Below are positions 1 through 8,332 of a DNA stretch of 64,000 bases, piece after piece. The notes under the pieces were generated by a model. The model had not been told where the DNA came from, did no database searches, and saw only the letters and a program-made list of their open reading frames with translations. The translations under genes and the position numbers were made by a program. Every line of letters starts with the position of its first letter. Position 1 is the first letter of the stretch. Location of the stretch: assembly GCA_017301975.1 (NCBI GenBank), contig JAFLEI010000004.1:124001-188000 (forward strand), in the 5' to 3' direction. This stretch comes from Verrucomicrobiota bacterium. Its GTDB lineage: Bacteria > Verrucomicrobiota > Verrucomicrobiia > Verrucomicrobiales > Verrucomicrobiaceae.

Positions 1-1
1 G

Positions 2-187
2 CAGTTTCACGCCGGATTCATCGAACCTGAGGAGAGACCTTCTCTTTTCTGTCTGGGCTGCATCTACGATCTTGATCCAACAGTTGCAGCAGTTGCCGAC
101 CTGCCAGTTGGGTGGATGGCATCGCGTGATGTCGTGGGTGCCACCTGGCAGCGGGAGCCTTATGAAGCAGACGACGGTGACGTGTAA
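2..187 (+). CDS. C-terminal end of an immunity-like (DUF2185/Imm33-like) protein, partial
   Basis: An open frame enters from the left edge and stops with TAA at 185-187, giving 61 residues. The tail reads as genuine protein: a Phe-Cys-Leu-Gly-Cys stretch, then Ala-Asp-Leu-Pro-Val-Gly-Trp, then a Trp-Gln-Arg-Glu motif and an acidic end. This resembles the C-terminus of small DUF2185/Imm33-type immunity proteins; the family call is from memory and weak. The start lies outside the window, so neither length nor partner can be judged. The gene is convergent with the DUF1080 gene, 64 bp away. Confidence 0.45.
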   Translation, partial: QFHAGFIEPEERPSLFCLGCIYDLDPTVAAVADLPVGWMASRDVVGATWQREPYEADDGDV

Positions 188-251
188 TGATGATCTGGCA
201 GCAAAGAGAAGAACCCATAATGCGTTCGAGCAGCAAGGATGAACCTCTGCC

Positions 252-1574
252 CTACCTCCCCGCCTGCACCACCAGCTCCCTCACCTCCAGGGTCTCCCCG
301 GGCCGTAGCTTGAAGCAAAAGTAGCCTTTCATAGCAGAAGATGCTTTGCTGTTCTGCACCTGCACGGGGGCCTCCTCGATGCGGGCGGTGTACTGGCCCT
401 GCTTGCGGCCGAGGAGGGCGTTGTGCCATTGGCTGCCCTGTGGCGGGTTCAGGCAGGTGAGGCGCTGGTTACCGCCGTCGGCGGACTGGAGGTCGAAGGA
501 TTCGAGCTGGCCGCGGTACTCGGCGGAGACGTTGAAGTCGCCGTCCAGCAGGGTGCCGCGATAGACGAGGATGGCACGGGGCCAGTTGCTGTTGGTGGTG
601 TTGCTGGCGCTGAGCACGCCGTCCTGGATCTGCACGGTCATCTTGTTTAAGGGGTGCTCCACCCAGCGGTTGTCGGCCTTGGACCAGCACCAGACACGCC
701 AGTCGGCGGCCTGCATGGGGATCTTGCGGGCCGTCATGGAGGATGAAGCCGCCGCCGCAGGTGCGGGCGCAGGAGGTGGGACTGCGGCGACCGGAGCACG
801 ACTCGCAGGGGTGGCCAGCACGCGGAGCTTGAGATTGCGATACGCCACCTCCGCGCCATGATCCTGCAAAGCGATGGAGGTGGCGCGCTTCACACCCACG
901 CCGGGGTAGTACTTGTATTTGCTGCTGGCGATGATGCGCTGCAGCTCGGGGCTGCCCAGCTCGCACTCCGCCACTTTGCGGCCATTGAGCCAGTGCTCCA
1001 CGTGATTGCCGTCCACCACGATGCGGCCTTGATTGAACTCGCCCACGGGGCGCAGCGTTTTGCCTGTGGGAGTGACAAGCGAGTAGATGGAGGCGGCCAG
1101 CCGGTTCGCCGCGTTGCTGGCGTGCGGCGCGTCATCCAGCACCTGATACTCAAAGCCCACCGGGCTGTCGCCGGTGTCTCCAGGATAAAAGCTGGCCGTG
1201 CGTTTCTCGCCTTCGGTGAAGAGATACTCCACGCCGCTGTTGCCCACGGGCCCCACGCGCCATTCAAACTCAAATTCGAAGTTCGTGAACATCGCATTCG
1301 TCACGAGATCGCCGCCCGTGCCATTCGGGCGCCCATTGCCCGCAGGCAGGACGAGGCAGCCATCCTGAATCTTCCATGAGCCGGCCGTGACGGACTTCTT
1401 TCCATACGTGTGCCAGCCCAGCGTGCTGCGGCCATCAAACAGCAGTTTCCACCCCGCCGCTTGTTCCTGCGGCGTGAGCGTGTTCGGCGCAGCGGCCAGC
1501 ACTGCCACGGATTGAAGGGAAAGTGCGGCGGCCATCGCAGCCAGCCGGGGAAAGAGGAAGAGGGGTCGGTGCAT
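252..1574 (-). CDS. Secreted DUF1080 (3-keto-disaccharide hydrolase-type) protein
   Basis: This 440-aa protein starts at the ATG at 1574, which is followed directly by a clean signal peptide (MHRPLFLFPRL..., hydrophobic stretch, cleavage near AVLAAA). An upstream in-frame ATG at 1646 would bury the signal and was rejected. Residues about 35-250 carry DUF1080 hallmarks: GWKLLFDGRSTLGWHTYG, a Gly-Asp-Leu-Val strand, FEFEFEWRVG, NSGVEY, and HVEHWLNGRKV. This fold is a LamG-like jelly roll acting on glycosides outside the cytoplasm. A Pro/Ala linker (about 280-300) leads to a second C-terminal domain of about 140 residues that I cannot name but which may bind carbohydrate. DUF1080 genes are very common in Verrucomicrobia and Planctomycetes. 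Exact substrate unknown. Confidence 0.85.
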   Translation of the reverse strand: MHRPLFLFPRLAAMAAALSLQSVAVLAAAPNTLTPQEQAAGWKLLFDGRSTLGWHTYGKKSVTAGSWKIQDGCLVLPAGNGRPNGTGGDLVTNAMFTNFEFEFEWRVGPVGNSGVEYLFTEGEKRTASFYPGDTGDSPVGFEYQVLDDAPHASNAANRLAASIYSLVTPTGKTLRPVGEFNQGRIVVDGNHVEHWLNGRKVAECELGSPELQRIIASSKYKYYPGVGVKRATSIALQDHGAEVAYRNLKLRVLATPASRAPVAAVPPPAPAPAAAASSSMTARKIPMQAADWRVWCWSKADNRWVEHPLNKMTVQIQDGVLSASNTTNSNWPRAILVYRGTLLDGDFNVSAEYRGQLESFDLQSADGGNQRLTCLNPPQGSQWHNALLGRKQGQYTARIEEAPVQVQNSKASSAMKGYFCFKLRPGETLEVRELVVQAGR

Positions 1575-1721
1575 GGCCAGTGGCTTTGGCTGAATGAAAG
1601 CGGAATGCGCGGTGGAAGGCAAGCCCTGAGCCTGAGGGCATCCCATTACAAAACAGGGGAAAGAATATCGTACTGCGATGAACGGGTTGCATCATCACGA
1701 CACAAAGGTTCATTGGAGTTC

Positions 1722-1961
1722 ATGAAGCGAACCAACCCCGCCTCCATTGTCCTTGGTCTTAGCATGCTCCTCTCCGCGTCCTGCGGCACGGTGCCTGATG
1801 CAAATGGCACCTACAACGGCAAGCCCGTCCTCACTCGCGCCAGTCACCCAGCAGGTGGTTCGATGCGTGAGGTGAAAGGCGGCACCTACCTCGGCCGCCG
1901 CTACTTCACGCCGCCCGGTTCCAAGAGCGGCCTGCAGTGGATCGATGTCTATGGGCAGTGA
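1722..1961 (+). CDS. Small lipoprotein, 79 aa
   Basis: The start at 1722 gives MKRTNPASIVLG followed by a hydrophobic core and a lipobox ending Ser-Ala-Ser-Cys at about residue 24, so the mature protein is a lipid-anchored peptide of about 55 residues. The rest is Gly-rich and basic (GGTYLGRRYFTPPGSKSG) with no family I recognise. The longer upstream reading frame in the same phase was rejected because only the 1722 start yields a signal peptide. It is divergent from the DUF1080 gene, whose start is 147 bp away, so they share an intergenic promoter region. Confidence 0.7.
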   Translation: MKRTNPASIVLGLSMLLSASCGTVPDANGTYNGKPVLTRASHPAGGSMREVKGGTYLGRRYFTPPGSKSGLQWIDVYGQ

Positions 1962-1993
1962 GGATTGCTGGAGGGCCGACGACCCTCGGGCGA

Positions 1994-2599
1994 TCAAAAC
2001 TGATAGGTCACCTTGTCTTCTGCAATCGTGATCCAACGCTTCTGCTCTAGGCCCCTGATCAGCGCTTGTACATCTTCAGCACTGAGTCTTTTTTGAAAGA
2101 CTTCCTGGATCTTGGAGCAAAGTGTTTTCCGCCTTTTGGGACGGCTGTCATTATCCTTCTGTTTCATGGTGCTTAACCGTGCCTTCACCTGTTTCAGCCG
2201 ATCCGCTGAGCTGAGTTCGCGTTCATCCACCAGCACTGGAATTCGAGCAAATACCTCGCATCGTGCGGACTGAGTGTTTCTACTGTTGAGATGGGTTACC
2301 AAGGCATCGAAGCCTTTGTCCTTGGACAAAATATGGATGAAGCCTTCCGGGTCTGCCGCTGTCTGTATCCCCGTGTGATGCGCCAGAACGAAGTCTAGTG
2401 CGTTCTTCCCTGTGCTTTCGAGTTGGATCAGCTGTACCTGATCGTGAAAGCGATGAACTTGCATCAACAGTTCCACGCTCATTTTGGTCTGCTGTTCGCC
2501 AATGAAGAGAAACACCTTAACATGTTTGCCCTCGATGAGCGTCAGATCGATTTCCTGCACACTCTCGTAATCGACAAAGATGTAATTGTTCTGAGTCAT
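1994..2599 (-). CDS. PIN-like/NYN-type nuclease domain protein
   Basis: The 201-aa protein opens with YIFVDYESVQ, the first acidic motif of PIN/NYN-fold ribonucleases. It continues with a KNALDFVLAHHTG motif near residues 65-77 and ILSKDKGFDALVTHL near 90-104, which supply the remaining conserved acidic residues of the metal-binding site. Residues about 150-201 form a separate basic, helical tail (RPKRRKTLCSKIQEVF...) that could bind nucleic acid. Family knowledge suggests a metal-dependent RNase. There is no antitoxin-like partner beside it, so it is not a typical VapBC toxin. G+C content is visibly lower than in flanking genes, which may mean horizontal acquisition. Confidence 0.75.
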   Translation of the reverse strand: MTQNNYIFVDYESVQEIDLTLIEGKHVKVFLFIGEQQTKMSVELLMQVHRFHDQVQLIQLESTGKNALDFVLAHHTGIQTAADPEGFIHILSKDKGFDALVTHLNSRNTQSARCEVFARIPVLVDERELSSADRLKQVKARLSTMKQKDNDSRPKRRKTLCSKIQEVFQKRLSAEDVQALIRGLEQKRWITIAEDKVTYQF

Positions 2600-2773
2600 A
2601 CTGCGGCGCGCGCTTTGCGTCGTGTCATCGGGTACGATCTACATGCGGCGAAACTCCTGCAAGCATTCGCTGCTCGGACAGCTGTTTTTCTTCTGTTGAG
2701 GCAGGCGTAGCTGACTGAATGCTTTCAGAGGGAGGATGGTTCGCAACGCTGCCATTCAGGATGAACCATCTGA

Positions 2774-3151
2774 CTAGCTTCCCCCGTCACTCCAGCGAAT
2801 ATCCCTTCGCACACCCACATTGTGAAAATGATCATCGGCATCCTGAATGTAGCCCTCCTTGTCGATGCGCAGGCCTTCGGCTTTCAGTCGGCGGCGCTGT
2901 TTGCGTGCAGACTCGGCAGGCATGTTCGGGCTGATGCGCGCATTGGCCGCAACGACGCGATGCCAAGGCAGCGCGTCGGATTCTTCCGGCGTGAGGCGGC
3001 TCAGCACCGTGGCCACATGCCGGGCGATGACGTTCATGTGAATGGCGACGCTGCCATAGGTGGTGAACTTGCCAGCCGGGATCAAGGCGACCAAGCGAAT
3101 GACCTCCGCACGGATGCGTGCGAAGGCGACGGATTTTCCACGGGCGGCCAT
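2774..3151 (-). CDS. Alkyltransferase-like (ATL) DNA repair protein
   Basis: This 125-aa protein matches the DNA-binding domain of O6-methylguanine-DNA methyltransferase: IPAGKFTTYGSVA near residues 24-36, then RHVATVLSRL, then PWHRVV near 62-67, followed by Asn-Ala-Arg-Ile-Ser. The reactive cysteine of the PCHRVV motif is replaced by tryptophan, which defines ATL proteins. They bind O6-alkylguanine without transferring the alkyl group and hand lesions to nucleotide excision repair. Length is normal for ATL1 homologues. It stands alone on the minus strand. Confidence 0.9.
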   Translation of the reverse strand: MAARGKSVAFARIRAEVIRLVALIPAGKFTTYGSVAIHMNVIARHVATVLSRLTPEESDALPWHRVVAANARISPNMPAESARKQRRRLKAEGLRIDKEGYIQDADDHFHNVGVRRDIRWSDGGS

Positions 3152-3271
3152 GAGAGAGGAAAATGCGCAGCGGGGGAGGTTTGTCGAGGCGGCGCCGCAG
3201 AGCGATGCCCCCCTTTCATAAATGGATGGGAAATATCATGGCGGCGGCGGGTGCGTGGCGGATGATCCGTG

Positions 3272-3808
3272 ATGCTAAGTCCCCTTGCCCATCACAAACG
3301 TCTGGAACGTGTCGAACTGGAACCTGGTCTGACTGCGTTCCGCTGTCCTGAAACTGGCGGGCATTGGATCCCGGCTGAGAACTACTGGCGCTGGCGCTGT
3401 ACGCTGCCTGCGATGGCCGAGGCAGGTCCGGCGGCTGAAGCGGTACCGGTGAGCGAGTTTGATGGCGCGGTCAAACTGTGTCCCGAGTCGGGCACGGTGA
3501 TGACGCGTTATCGCGTGGGTCACGGCCAGCCGTTTCGCGTGGAGCGTTCCCATACCGGCGGCGTCTGGCTGGACGGCGGCGAGTGGGAGGCGCTGTGTGG
3601 CGGCCACCTGCAAAATTCCATTCACCTGATCTTCACTGCGCCGTGGCAGAAGGCCGTGCGCCAGCAGGAGCTGGATGCGGTGCATCTGACTCAGTTGCGG
3701 GAGCGGCTTGGCACGGAGCTGCTGGAGAAACTTCAGGCCCTGCGTCAGGACCTGGCAGTGCACCCGCAGCGATCTGCCGCGCTGGCTTTTCTGAATGCCC
3801 AGATCTGA
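3272..3808 (+). CDS. Degenerate zf-TFIIB-type (Zn-ribbon) protein
   Basis: The 178-aa product contains two segments that look like the TFIIB-type zinc-ribbon family: FRCPETGGHWIP near residue 25 and CPESGTVM...GGVWLDGGEWEAL near 70-110. The GGVWLDGGE block is characteristic of this family. The metal-binding pattern has decayed: the CPxC positions read CPET and CPES, and the second CxxC is replaced by SHTGG, so zinc binding is doubtful. Residues 125-178 are helical and rich in Gln, Arg and Leu. Start at 3272 (ATG); a GTG three bases earlier is an alternative. Function unknown. Confidence 0.7.
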   Translation: MLSPLAHHKRLERVELEPGLTAFRCPETGGHWIPAENYWRWRCTLPAMAEAGPAAEAVPVSEFDGAVKLCPESGTVMTRYRVGHGQPFRVERSHTGGVWLDGGEWEALCGGHLQNSIHLIFTAPWQKAVRQQELDAVHLTQLRERLGTELLEKLQALRQDLAVHPQRSAALAFLNAQI

Positions 3809-3932
3809 ATGGGGATTCGCGATAGCATGTGAGAGGCTGCCTGCATGGACGTGGGCCCCGGTGCCGTGCCTGCTTTGAATAAGCAGACTGGGAGGACGTC
3901 TAACCCTTTGGAGCAACACTCCATGAACCTCT

Positions 3933-4274
3933 ATGAAAACACTCCTCAGCCTTCTCGCTGCGGTGACTGTGTTTGGCATCGCAGCCCCCGCAAACGCGGC
4001 CCCTCCCTTTTTCAATCAGCGACGTATCGTAAGCTACATGGCCAACGGCATGCCGGTGTATGCCGTCTATCAGATCGTGGGTTATAACGCCATGGGCTTT
4101 CCCATTTACCAATGGGTTCCGCAGCCTGTGGTCCCTGGGTACGTGCGGCCCTACTATGGTCACTCCTATGGCTATCGCGGCTACAACTATCGGCCCGGTT
4201 ATGTGAGGCCCCCTTACGTCGGCCATGGTGTGGGTCACATGCATCATGGGCACGGCCATGGTCACCATCATTAA
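3933..4274 (+). CDS. Exported Tyr/Pro/Gly-rich protein with a His-rich C-terminus
   Basis: This 113-aa protein begins with a clear Sec signal peptide (MKTLLSLLAAVTVFGIAAPANA) and then about 50 residues with repeated Met-Pro-Val-Tyr/Gly-Phe-Pro-Ile-Tyr motifs. Residues about 70-100 are Tyr-Gly-Pro-Arg repeats, and the last 16 residues are almost all His and Gly (MHHGHGHGHHH). The polyhistidine tail could bind Ni, Zn or Cu in the periplasm; that is inference from composition only. No family recognised. Confidence 0.75.
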   Translation: MKTLLSLLAAVTVFGIAAPANAAPPFFNQRRIVSYMANGMPVYAVYQIVGYNAMGFPIYQWVPQPVVPGYVRPYYGHSYGYRGYNYRPGYVRPPYVGHGVGHMHHGHGHGHHH

Positions 4275-4306
4275 ACCAGTCTGAACCTTCGAATCCTTGC
4301 GGAGGC

Positions 4307-5041
4307 TCAGTTCTGCCGGGATAGCGCGGTCTTCAGCAGGCCAGTCGTGCGCAGCGCGGTGAAGAGCTGTTTGCCAAAGGCTTTGAGCAAGGCGGCGTCC
4401 ACCTGTTTGCGCGCAGCAGGCGCGCCCTGTTTCGCCGGTGAAACAGCAAGGGACTGCTCCAAGACTGGCACATGAATGAAGAGCACCAGACGCAGCGCCT
4501 CGGGATGCTGCTGCTGGGCGTGGAGGAGTGAGTAAAGCATCTCTTCGCAGAGGTAACGGCCCGCGCTCTGAGACACACGGGTGGGGAATCCCGCTTGGGT
4601 CAGGGCATCCGCCAGGTCTTTCACCTGCGCCTGCTGTTTCAAGACGGGTGCGGCGTCGCTGACGATCTCCGCTTGGGCAGGTTTGGCCTGCTGATTGTCC
4701 GGGGACATCCCGCGCTGATTGTGCGCGAGGATCTCGATCTGGAACTCCGGGGTCCCCTCACCAAAGGCGATCCATACCTGAGGCAGCGGTTTGACGTTGT
4801 TGATGGCGGTCAGCGGCGCCCCCCAGACGACGGGTATCTGCAAGGCGCGGACTTCACGAGGGAAGGCCTTGGCGATTTCTCCAGCCAGAGTCCAGGAGGC
4901 ATTGCGGTCACGCCCTCCAAAGGGCTCAAAGCCGCTGACCACGATGGCAGGTGGCTGTGGAGCGAGGGGTGTCTGCGCATGCAAGACCAAGCCTGTCAGG
5001 CAAAGGAAGCCGATGCCGATGAATGTGCGCGCAGCAGTCAT
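4307..5041 (-). CDS. Pyroglutamyl-peptidase I (C15) family protein, exported
   Basis: After a signal-like N-terminus (about residues 1-22), the 244-aa protein shows the C15 signature IVVSGFEPFGGRDRNASW, then an AFGEGTPEFQIEILAHN block (glutamate region), SAGRYLCEEMLYSLLH (catalytic cysteine motif) and FIHVPV (catalytic histidine motif). Family members remove N-terminal pyroglutamate from peptides. The unusual point is the apparent export; characterised bacterial Pcp enzymes are cytosolic and about 215 aa. Its start overlaps the upstream lipoprotein gene's stop by ATGA (5038-5041), so the two are translationally coupled. Confidence 0.8.
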   Translation of the reverse strand: MTAARTFIGIGFLCLTGLVLHAQTPLAPQPPAIVVSGFEPFGGRDRNASWTLAGEIAKAFPREVRALQIPVVWGAPLTAINNVKPLPQVWIAFGEGTPEFQIEILAHNQRGMSPDNQQAKPAQAEIVSDAAPVLKQQAQVKDLADALTQAGFPTRVSQSAGRYLCEEMLYSLLHAQQQHPEALRLVLFIHVPVLEQSLAVSPAKQGAPAARKQVDAALLKAFGKQLFTALRTTGLLKTALSRQN

Positions 5042-5556
5042 TGCACGTGCATGTTGCTGATTTGAAACATGCCGCTGTCAGTCGTCTTATCCTGCAAATA
5101 CCAGGTACCGGAGAGCAGGGTGGAGTCCGGCGGTAGCGAGCCCTGATAGAGCACTGGCTGCTCCTTGGAGTGGCGGTATGTTTTGCGGAATTTCAGATGG
5201 ATATAGCCGTTCTCACTCACGCAGGTGCCGCTGACGTTTGACCAGACATAGCCATCCTTCAGAACGCCAGAGCCGGTGTAGGCTTCTTTGATCACTCCGG
5301 TGATATTGCTGGAGCCGCGCGTCTGTTTCAGGGAGATCTCAAAGCTGACGGTCTGCCCCGCCAGCTTTTGGTATGCGCCGCCGTAGGTGTAGGATCCGTG
5401 GTAGACGCCCTGCACGTTGGGCGTGGGGGCGCCTGAAAGCCCGCCATTGTTGGCAGGCTCGGCGCAGGAGGTCAGCACCAGAAGGGCCGCCGCCAGCAGC
5501 ATCCTGGCCTGCCAGCGTTGGAGAGCGGACAAGATCACGGGAAAGAAAGTCTTCAT
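5038..5556 (-). CDS. Lipoprotein of unknown function
   Basis: The 172-aa product starting at 5556 has a long basic/hydrophobic leader and a lipobox Leu-Thr-Ser-Cys at about residue 31. The mature part looks like a small beta-barrel or beta-sandwich: GVYHGSYTYGG, TVSFEISLKQ, NITGVIKEAYTG and SGTWYLQDKT are alternating strands. The stop overlaps the start of the C15 peptidase gene by four bases, so they form a two-gene operon. No named family recognised. Confidence 0.75.
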   Translation of the reverse strand: MKTFFPVILSALQRWQARMLLAAALLVLTSCAEPANNGGLSGAPTPNVQGVYHGSYTYGGAYQKLAGQTVSFEISLKQTRGSSNITGVIKEAYTGSGVLKDGYVWSNVSGTCVSENGYIHLKFRKTYRHSKEQPVLYQGSLPPDSTLLSGTWYLQDKTTDSGMFQISNMHVQ

Positions 5557-5649
5557 ACAGCGGCACTCTGCTCGCAGAGCAGCAGCCCTGTCAAACAGCA
5601 TCGGCCTGCCTTCGATCTTGATCGAGTGAAGACGTTTCAGACATTCGCC

Positions 5650-5868
5650 CTACTTCAGTGGAGCGGGCGTGGGAGGAGGCGCTTCCTTGGTTTGAACAGT
5701 CGCGGATTCGTTGAGGGCCGCAGCCTTCTTGTCGGCGGCCGCCCTGACTTCGACGGCCTTTTGACGTGTTTCAGCATCCATGTCCGCCTGGGCCGGAGGG
5801 GATTGTTTGTGGCAGGCGGTCAGACCCGAAACCAAGAGAAGGGTAAGTACAGGCAAAGGAATGTTCAT
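5650..5868 (-). CDS. Small lipoprotein, 72 aa
   Basis: The sequence is a signal peptide with lipobox Leu-Thr-Ala-Cys at residues 16-19, followed by about 50 residues rich in Ala, Lys, Glu and Pro. The middle part (DMDAETRQKAVEVRAAADKKAAAL) is a short amphipathic helix. It may be an outer-membrane-anchored helical peptide, but no role can be assigned. It lies 93 bp upstream of the lipoprotein/C15 pair on the same strand. Confidence 0.65.
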   Translation of the reverse strand: MNIPLPVLTLLLVSGLTACHKQSPPAQADMDAETRQKAVEVRAAADKKAAALNESATVQTKEAPPPTPAPLK

Positions 5869-5948
5869 GGGTGAGCATCCATGCGTATGACAGGATCACA
5901 AGCCCGCTTCATCAGCATCGCATGCTGGAAGCGAAGCCGGCAGGTTTC

Positions 5949-6530
5949 CTAAAGCCACGCGGGATGGCGTGGGTAGAAACCGTCATAGGAACGGCTGGAG
6001 GCCCGCCAGCGGGGCCCTTCCCCGGTCTGTGTGCCTGAGGTGTCAAACCGGAGGCCGCAGATCTGCATGAAAACGTGATGGTTCGGTTTGACGTAAAGTG
6101 TGACGTAATTGCCGGGTCCCGGCCAGGCATAACGCGCAAAGGCGGTGGAGTTGAGCGGTTTGTCCAACAGCTTGGCACGGTAGAGCACATGCGAGACGGA
6201 GCCGGAACAGTCGAAGCCGTTATCAAATAAATACTTGTGACCACCGCCCCACTTGTAGGGCTTTCCCACGAGTTCGTTGGCGGCGGCCACGAGTTGATGA
6301 ACTACCGCAGGATGGGTTTCGTGCGCAAAGGCATAAACTCCGTTGAAGTAGAGTGGCACGATTGCAGGAGGCGCCATGTAATAGCCCATACCTCCTCCAA
6401 TCGTGCCCAAGGCACCCCACATGCCCAGCTTCATCCAGTGCCTGCGCCCGAACAGCTGCCGCACACATTCGGCTTCAGGCGTGTCACTCAGAGAGTCTGG
6501 AATGGGGGTGTCATCCTCTTGTTTGTCCAC
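5949..6530 (-). CDS. NlpC/P60-family cell-wall peptidase, membrane-anchored
   Basis: This 193-aa protein starts with GTG at 6530. A basic patch and a Gly-rich hydrophobic segment (about residues 33-55) suggest a single anchor rather than a cleaved signal. The catalytic domain runs from about 85: ELVGKPYKWGGG, then FDCSGSVSHVLY with the nucleophilic Cys, and KPNHHVFMQICG with the catalytic His. NlpC/P60 enzymes hydrolyse peptidoglycan cross-links or stem peptides. Its position between a small lipoprotein gene and a converging 200-bp intergenic stretch gives no pathway information. Confidence 0.85.
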   Translation of the reverse strand: MDKQEDDTPIPDSLSDTPEAECVRQLFGRRHWMKLGMWGALGTIGGGMGYYMAPPAIVPLYFNGVYAFAHETHPAVVHQLVAAANELVGKPYKWGGGHKYLFDNGFDCSGSVSHVLYRAKLLDKPLNSTAFARYAWPGPGNYVTLYVKPNHHVFMQICGLRFDTSGTQTGEGPRWRASSRSYDGFYPRHPAWL

Positions 6531-6682
6531 AAGAGAACGCTATAGGCAGAATCCGAAAGCGGCTTCTAAATAGCCATTCAGATTCCCATCAGGCCTAACT
6601 TAGTAGCTTAAGAAAGATGTCTTATGTGTTTGCCCGCGAATGTGGGAGCGCTGGAGCGAGCATGCCTCGATCCCGCCAAGCA

Positions 6683-6716
6683 CAAAAAAACCGCCGCTCT
6701 GTGAAGAGCGGCGGTT
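6683..6716 (-). terminator. Rho-independent terminator of the 6741-8255 gene
   Basis: A perfect 12-bp stem (6689-6700 with 6705-6716, arms CCGCCGCTCT/AGAGCGGCGG plus AA/TT) with loop GTGA is followed on the minus strand by a T tract (A tract at 6684-6690 on the plus strand). It starts 25 bp past the stop of the oxidoreductase gene. Confidence 0.9.
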
Positions 6717-6740
6717 GGGCGGACGGTGGGGTCTTCAGTC

Positions 6741-8255
6741 TCAGGCCTTCTTGGCTTCTTTCTTCTTCGCAGCGGCCTTGGGCCGTTCTGGCGGAGACAG
6801 CGGTTCCTCGGCAGGAGCTGGAGGCATGGGGATGAGCGGGAAGGGATTGGCCTGCGGTTCCATGGCGTACTCGCGGTCTTTGAGGATGCCAGGTTGTGGC
6901 ACAGGATACTTGCCGTTTGCATCGGCGATGATCGGCGCAGGACCGTCCAGCGTGAGCTTGTCCACGCCTGGGGCGAACTCGAAGGCGCTGTTGATGTAGT
7001 CATCGTAGCGGACGACCTGACCGGTGTGCGCGGCGGCACGGCCCATAGCGGTGGTGACGCTGGATTTGATGCCGCGCTCCACTTCGTTGTAAGGCTTGTC
7101 CGCAACGATGGCGTCGATGAGGTCCTGCCACTCGAGGTCATACGGATTCGGCTCTGGCTGCTTGCCGCGCCAGATGATGTTGGAGCGCTGCATCTTCTGG
7201 CTGTTGAAGGTCATCGCCTTGGACGGGAAGTGACCGGCGGTGGAGACGATGGCGCTGCCCTTGGTGCCATGCACCTGGGTGGCGAACTGGTTGTGCGTGC
7301 CGATGGCGGTGCGCCCTTCGAGGTAGAGCTTGGCGCCGTCCTTGAAGGTGTACTCGCAGCTGTAATGGTCGAAGTTTTGATCAATGTAATCGCCGCGGTC
7401 GCTGCGGCCGCCGCTGGCCTGCACTTCCACCGGCCAGTCGTTCTTCATCCAGCAGGCTTCGTCGATGTTGTGGATGTTGAAGTCGCTGAAGCCGCCGCCG
7501 CTCGCCCAGAGGAAGCTGTGGAAGCGCTGGATCTGCCATGCCAGTTCGCTCGGGTCCACTTTCGGATCGCGTGGCAGCGTGAAGGCAGAGCCCACCGGGC
7601 CTTGCATGCGGTAGGCGCGCATGAGGAGAAGATCGCCGATCTCGCCGTCCTGAATGCGGTTGAAGAGCTCACCACGGACGCGGCAGTGGCGGCACATGAG
7701 GCCCACGCCGACTTTGAGGTTCTTCTTCTTCGCTTCTTCATTCAGAGCCAGAAGGCGGCGTGCAGTGGGGCCGTCGGTGCAGATCGGCTTTTCCATGAAG
7801 ATGTTCACGCCCTTTTCGATGGCGTACTTGAAGTGCACCCAGCGGAAGGCCACCGGTGTGGTGAAGATGGCCACGTCACCTTTGCGCAGGGTGTCGATGG
7901 CGTTCTTGTAAGCATCAAAGCCGATGAACTTGTTGTCTTCGGAAACCGACATGCGGTCGGGGTGCTTCGCGCTCAGGGCTTCAAAGCTGCCTTTGAGACG
8001 TTTTTCGGAAACGTCCGCCATCGCCACCAAGCGGGTCACGCGCTTCTGGATGCCCATGGCATTGCTCGCGGCACCAGTGCCACGACCGCCGCAACCGATC
8101 AATGCGGTGCGGATTTCATCACTGCCCGGTCCTTCGGCATGGACGTAAGGAAGGCTGATGCCAGAGAGCACGGACAGGCCGGCGGCCGTCTTCGTGGTGG
8201 TCTTGAGAAATTCGCGCCGGGATGAAGCGGCAGGGTCGGTGATAATGGTATTCAT
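6741..8255 (-). CDS. Tat-exported Gfo/Idh/MocA-family oxidoreductase
   Basis: The ATG at 8255 gives 504 aa and a Tat-type leader, SSRREFLKTTTKTAAGLSVLSG; the upstream start at 8282 only adds residues before it. Residues about 45-170 form the NAD(P)-binding Rossmann domain (IRTALIGCGGRGTG), followed by the FMEKPICTDG motif with the conserved Lys of the family. The rest is the substrate domain, with a Lys/Pro/Ala-rich tail (KAAAKKKEAKKA). This subtype is greatly expanded in Verrucomicrobia and Planctomycetes and is assumed to act on sugars in the periplasm. Substrate unknown. A strong terminator follows. Confidence 0.9.
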   Translation of the reverse strand: MNTIITDPAASSRREFLKTTTKTAAGLSVLSGISLPYVHAEGPGSDEIRTALIGCGGRGTGAASNAMGIQKRVTRLVAMADVSEKRLKGSFEALSAKHPDRMSVSEDNKFIGFDAYKNAIDTLRKGDVAIFTTPVAFRWVHFKYAIEKGVNIFMEKPICTDGPTARRLLALNEEAKKKNLKVGVGLMCRHCRVRGELFNRIQDGEIGDLLLMRAYRMQGPVGSAFTLPRDPKVDPSELAWQIQRFHSFLWASGGGFSDFNIHNIDEACWMKNDWPVEVQASGGRSDRGDYIDQNFDHYSCEYTFKDGAKLYLEGRTAIGTHNQFATQVHGTKGSAIVSTAGHFPSKAMTFNSQKMQRSNIIWRGKQPEPNPYDLEWQDLIDAIVADKPYNEVERGIKSSVTTAMGRAAAHTGQVVRYDDYINSAFEFAPGVDKLTLDGPAPIIADANGKYPVPQPGILKDREYAMEPQANPFPLIPMPPAPAEEPLSPPERPKAAAKKKEAKKA

Positions 8256-8332
8256 GAGGAGCACTTTTGTACGTTCCCTCATGGGCAGAGTTTGCCAAAG
8301 AATCTTCGCAGATGGGCTGCAAAGATAAAAAA

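Noticed and set aside
6726..8225. 499-codon plus-strand open frame opposite the oxidoreductase
   Set aside because: Antisense shadow; the minus-strand gene has a Tat leader, Rossmann motif and terminator.
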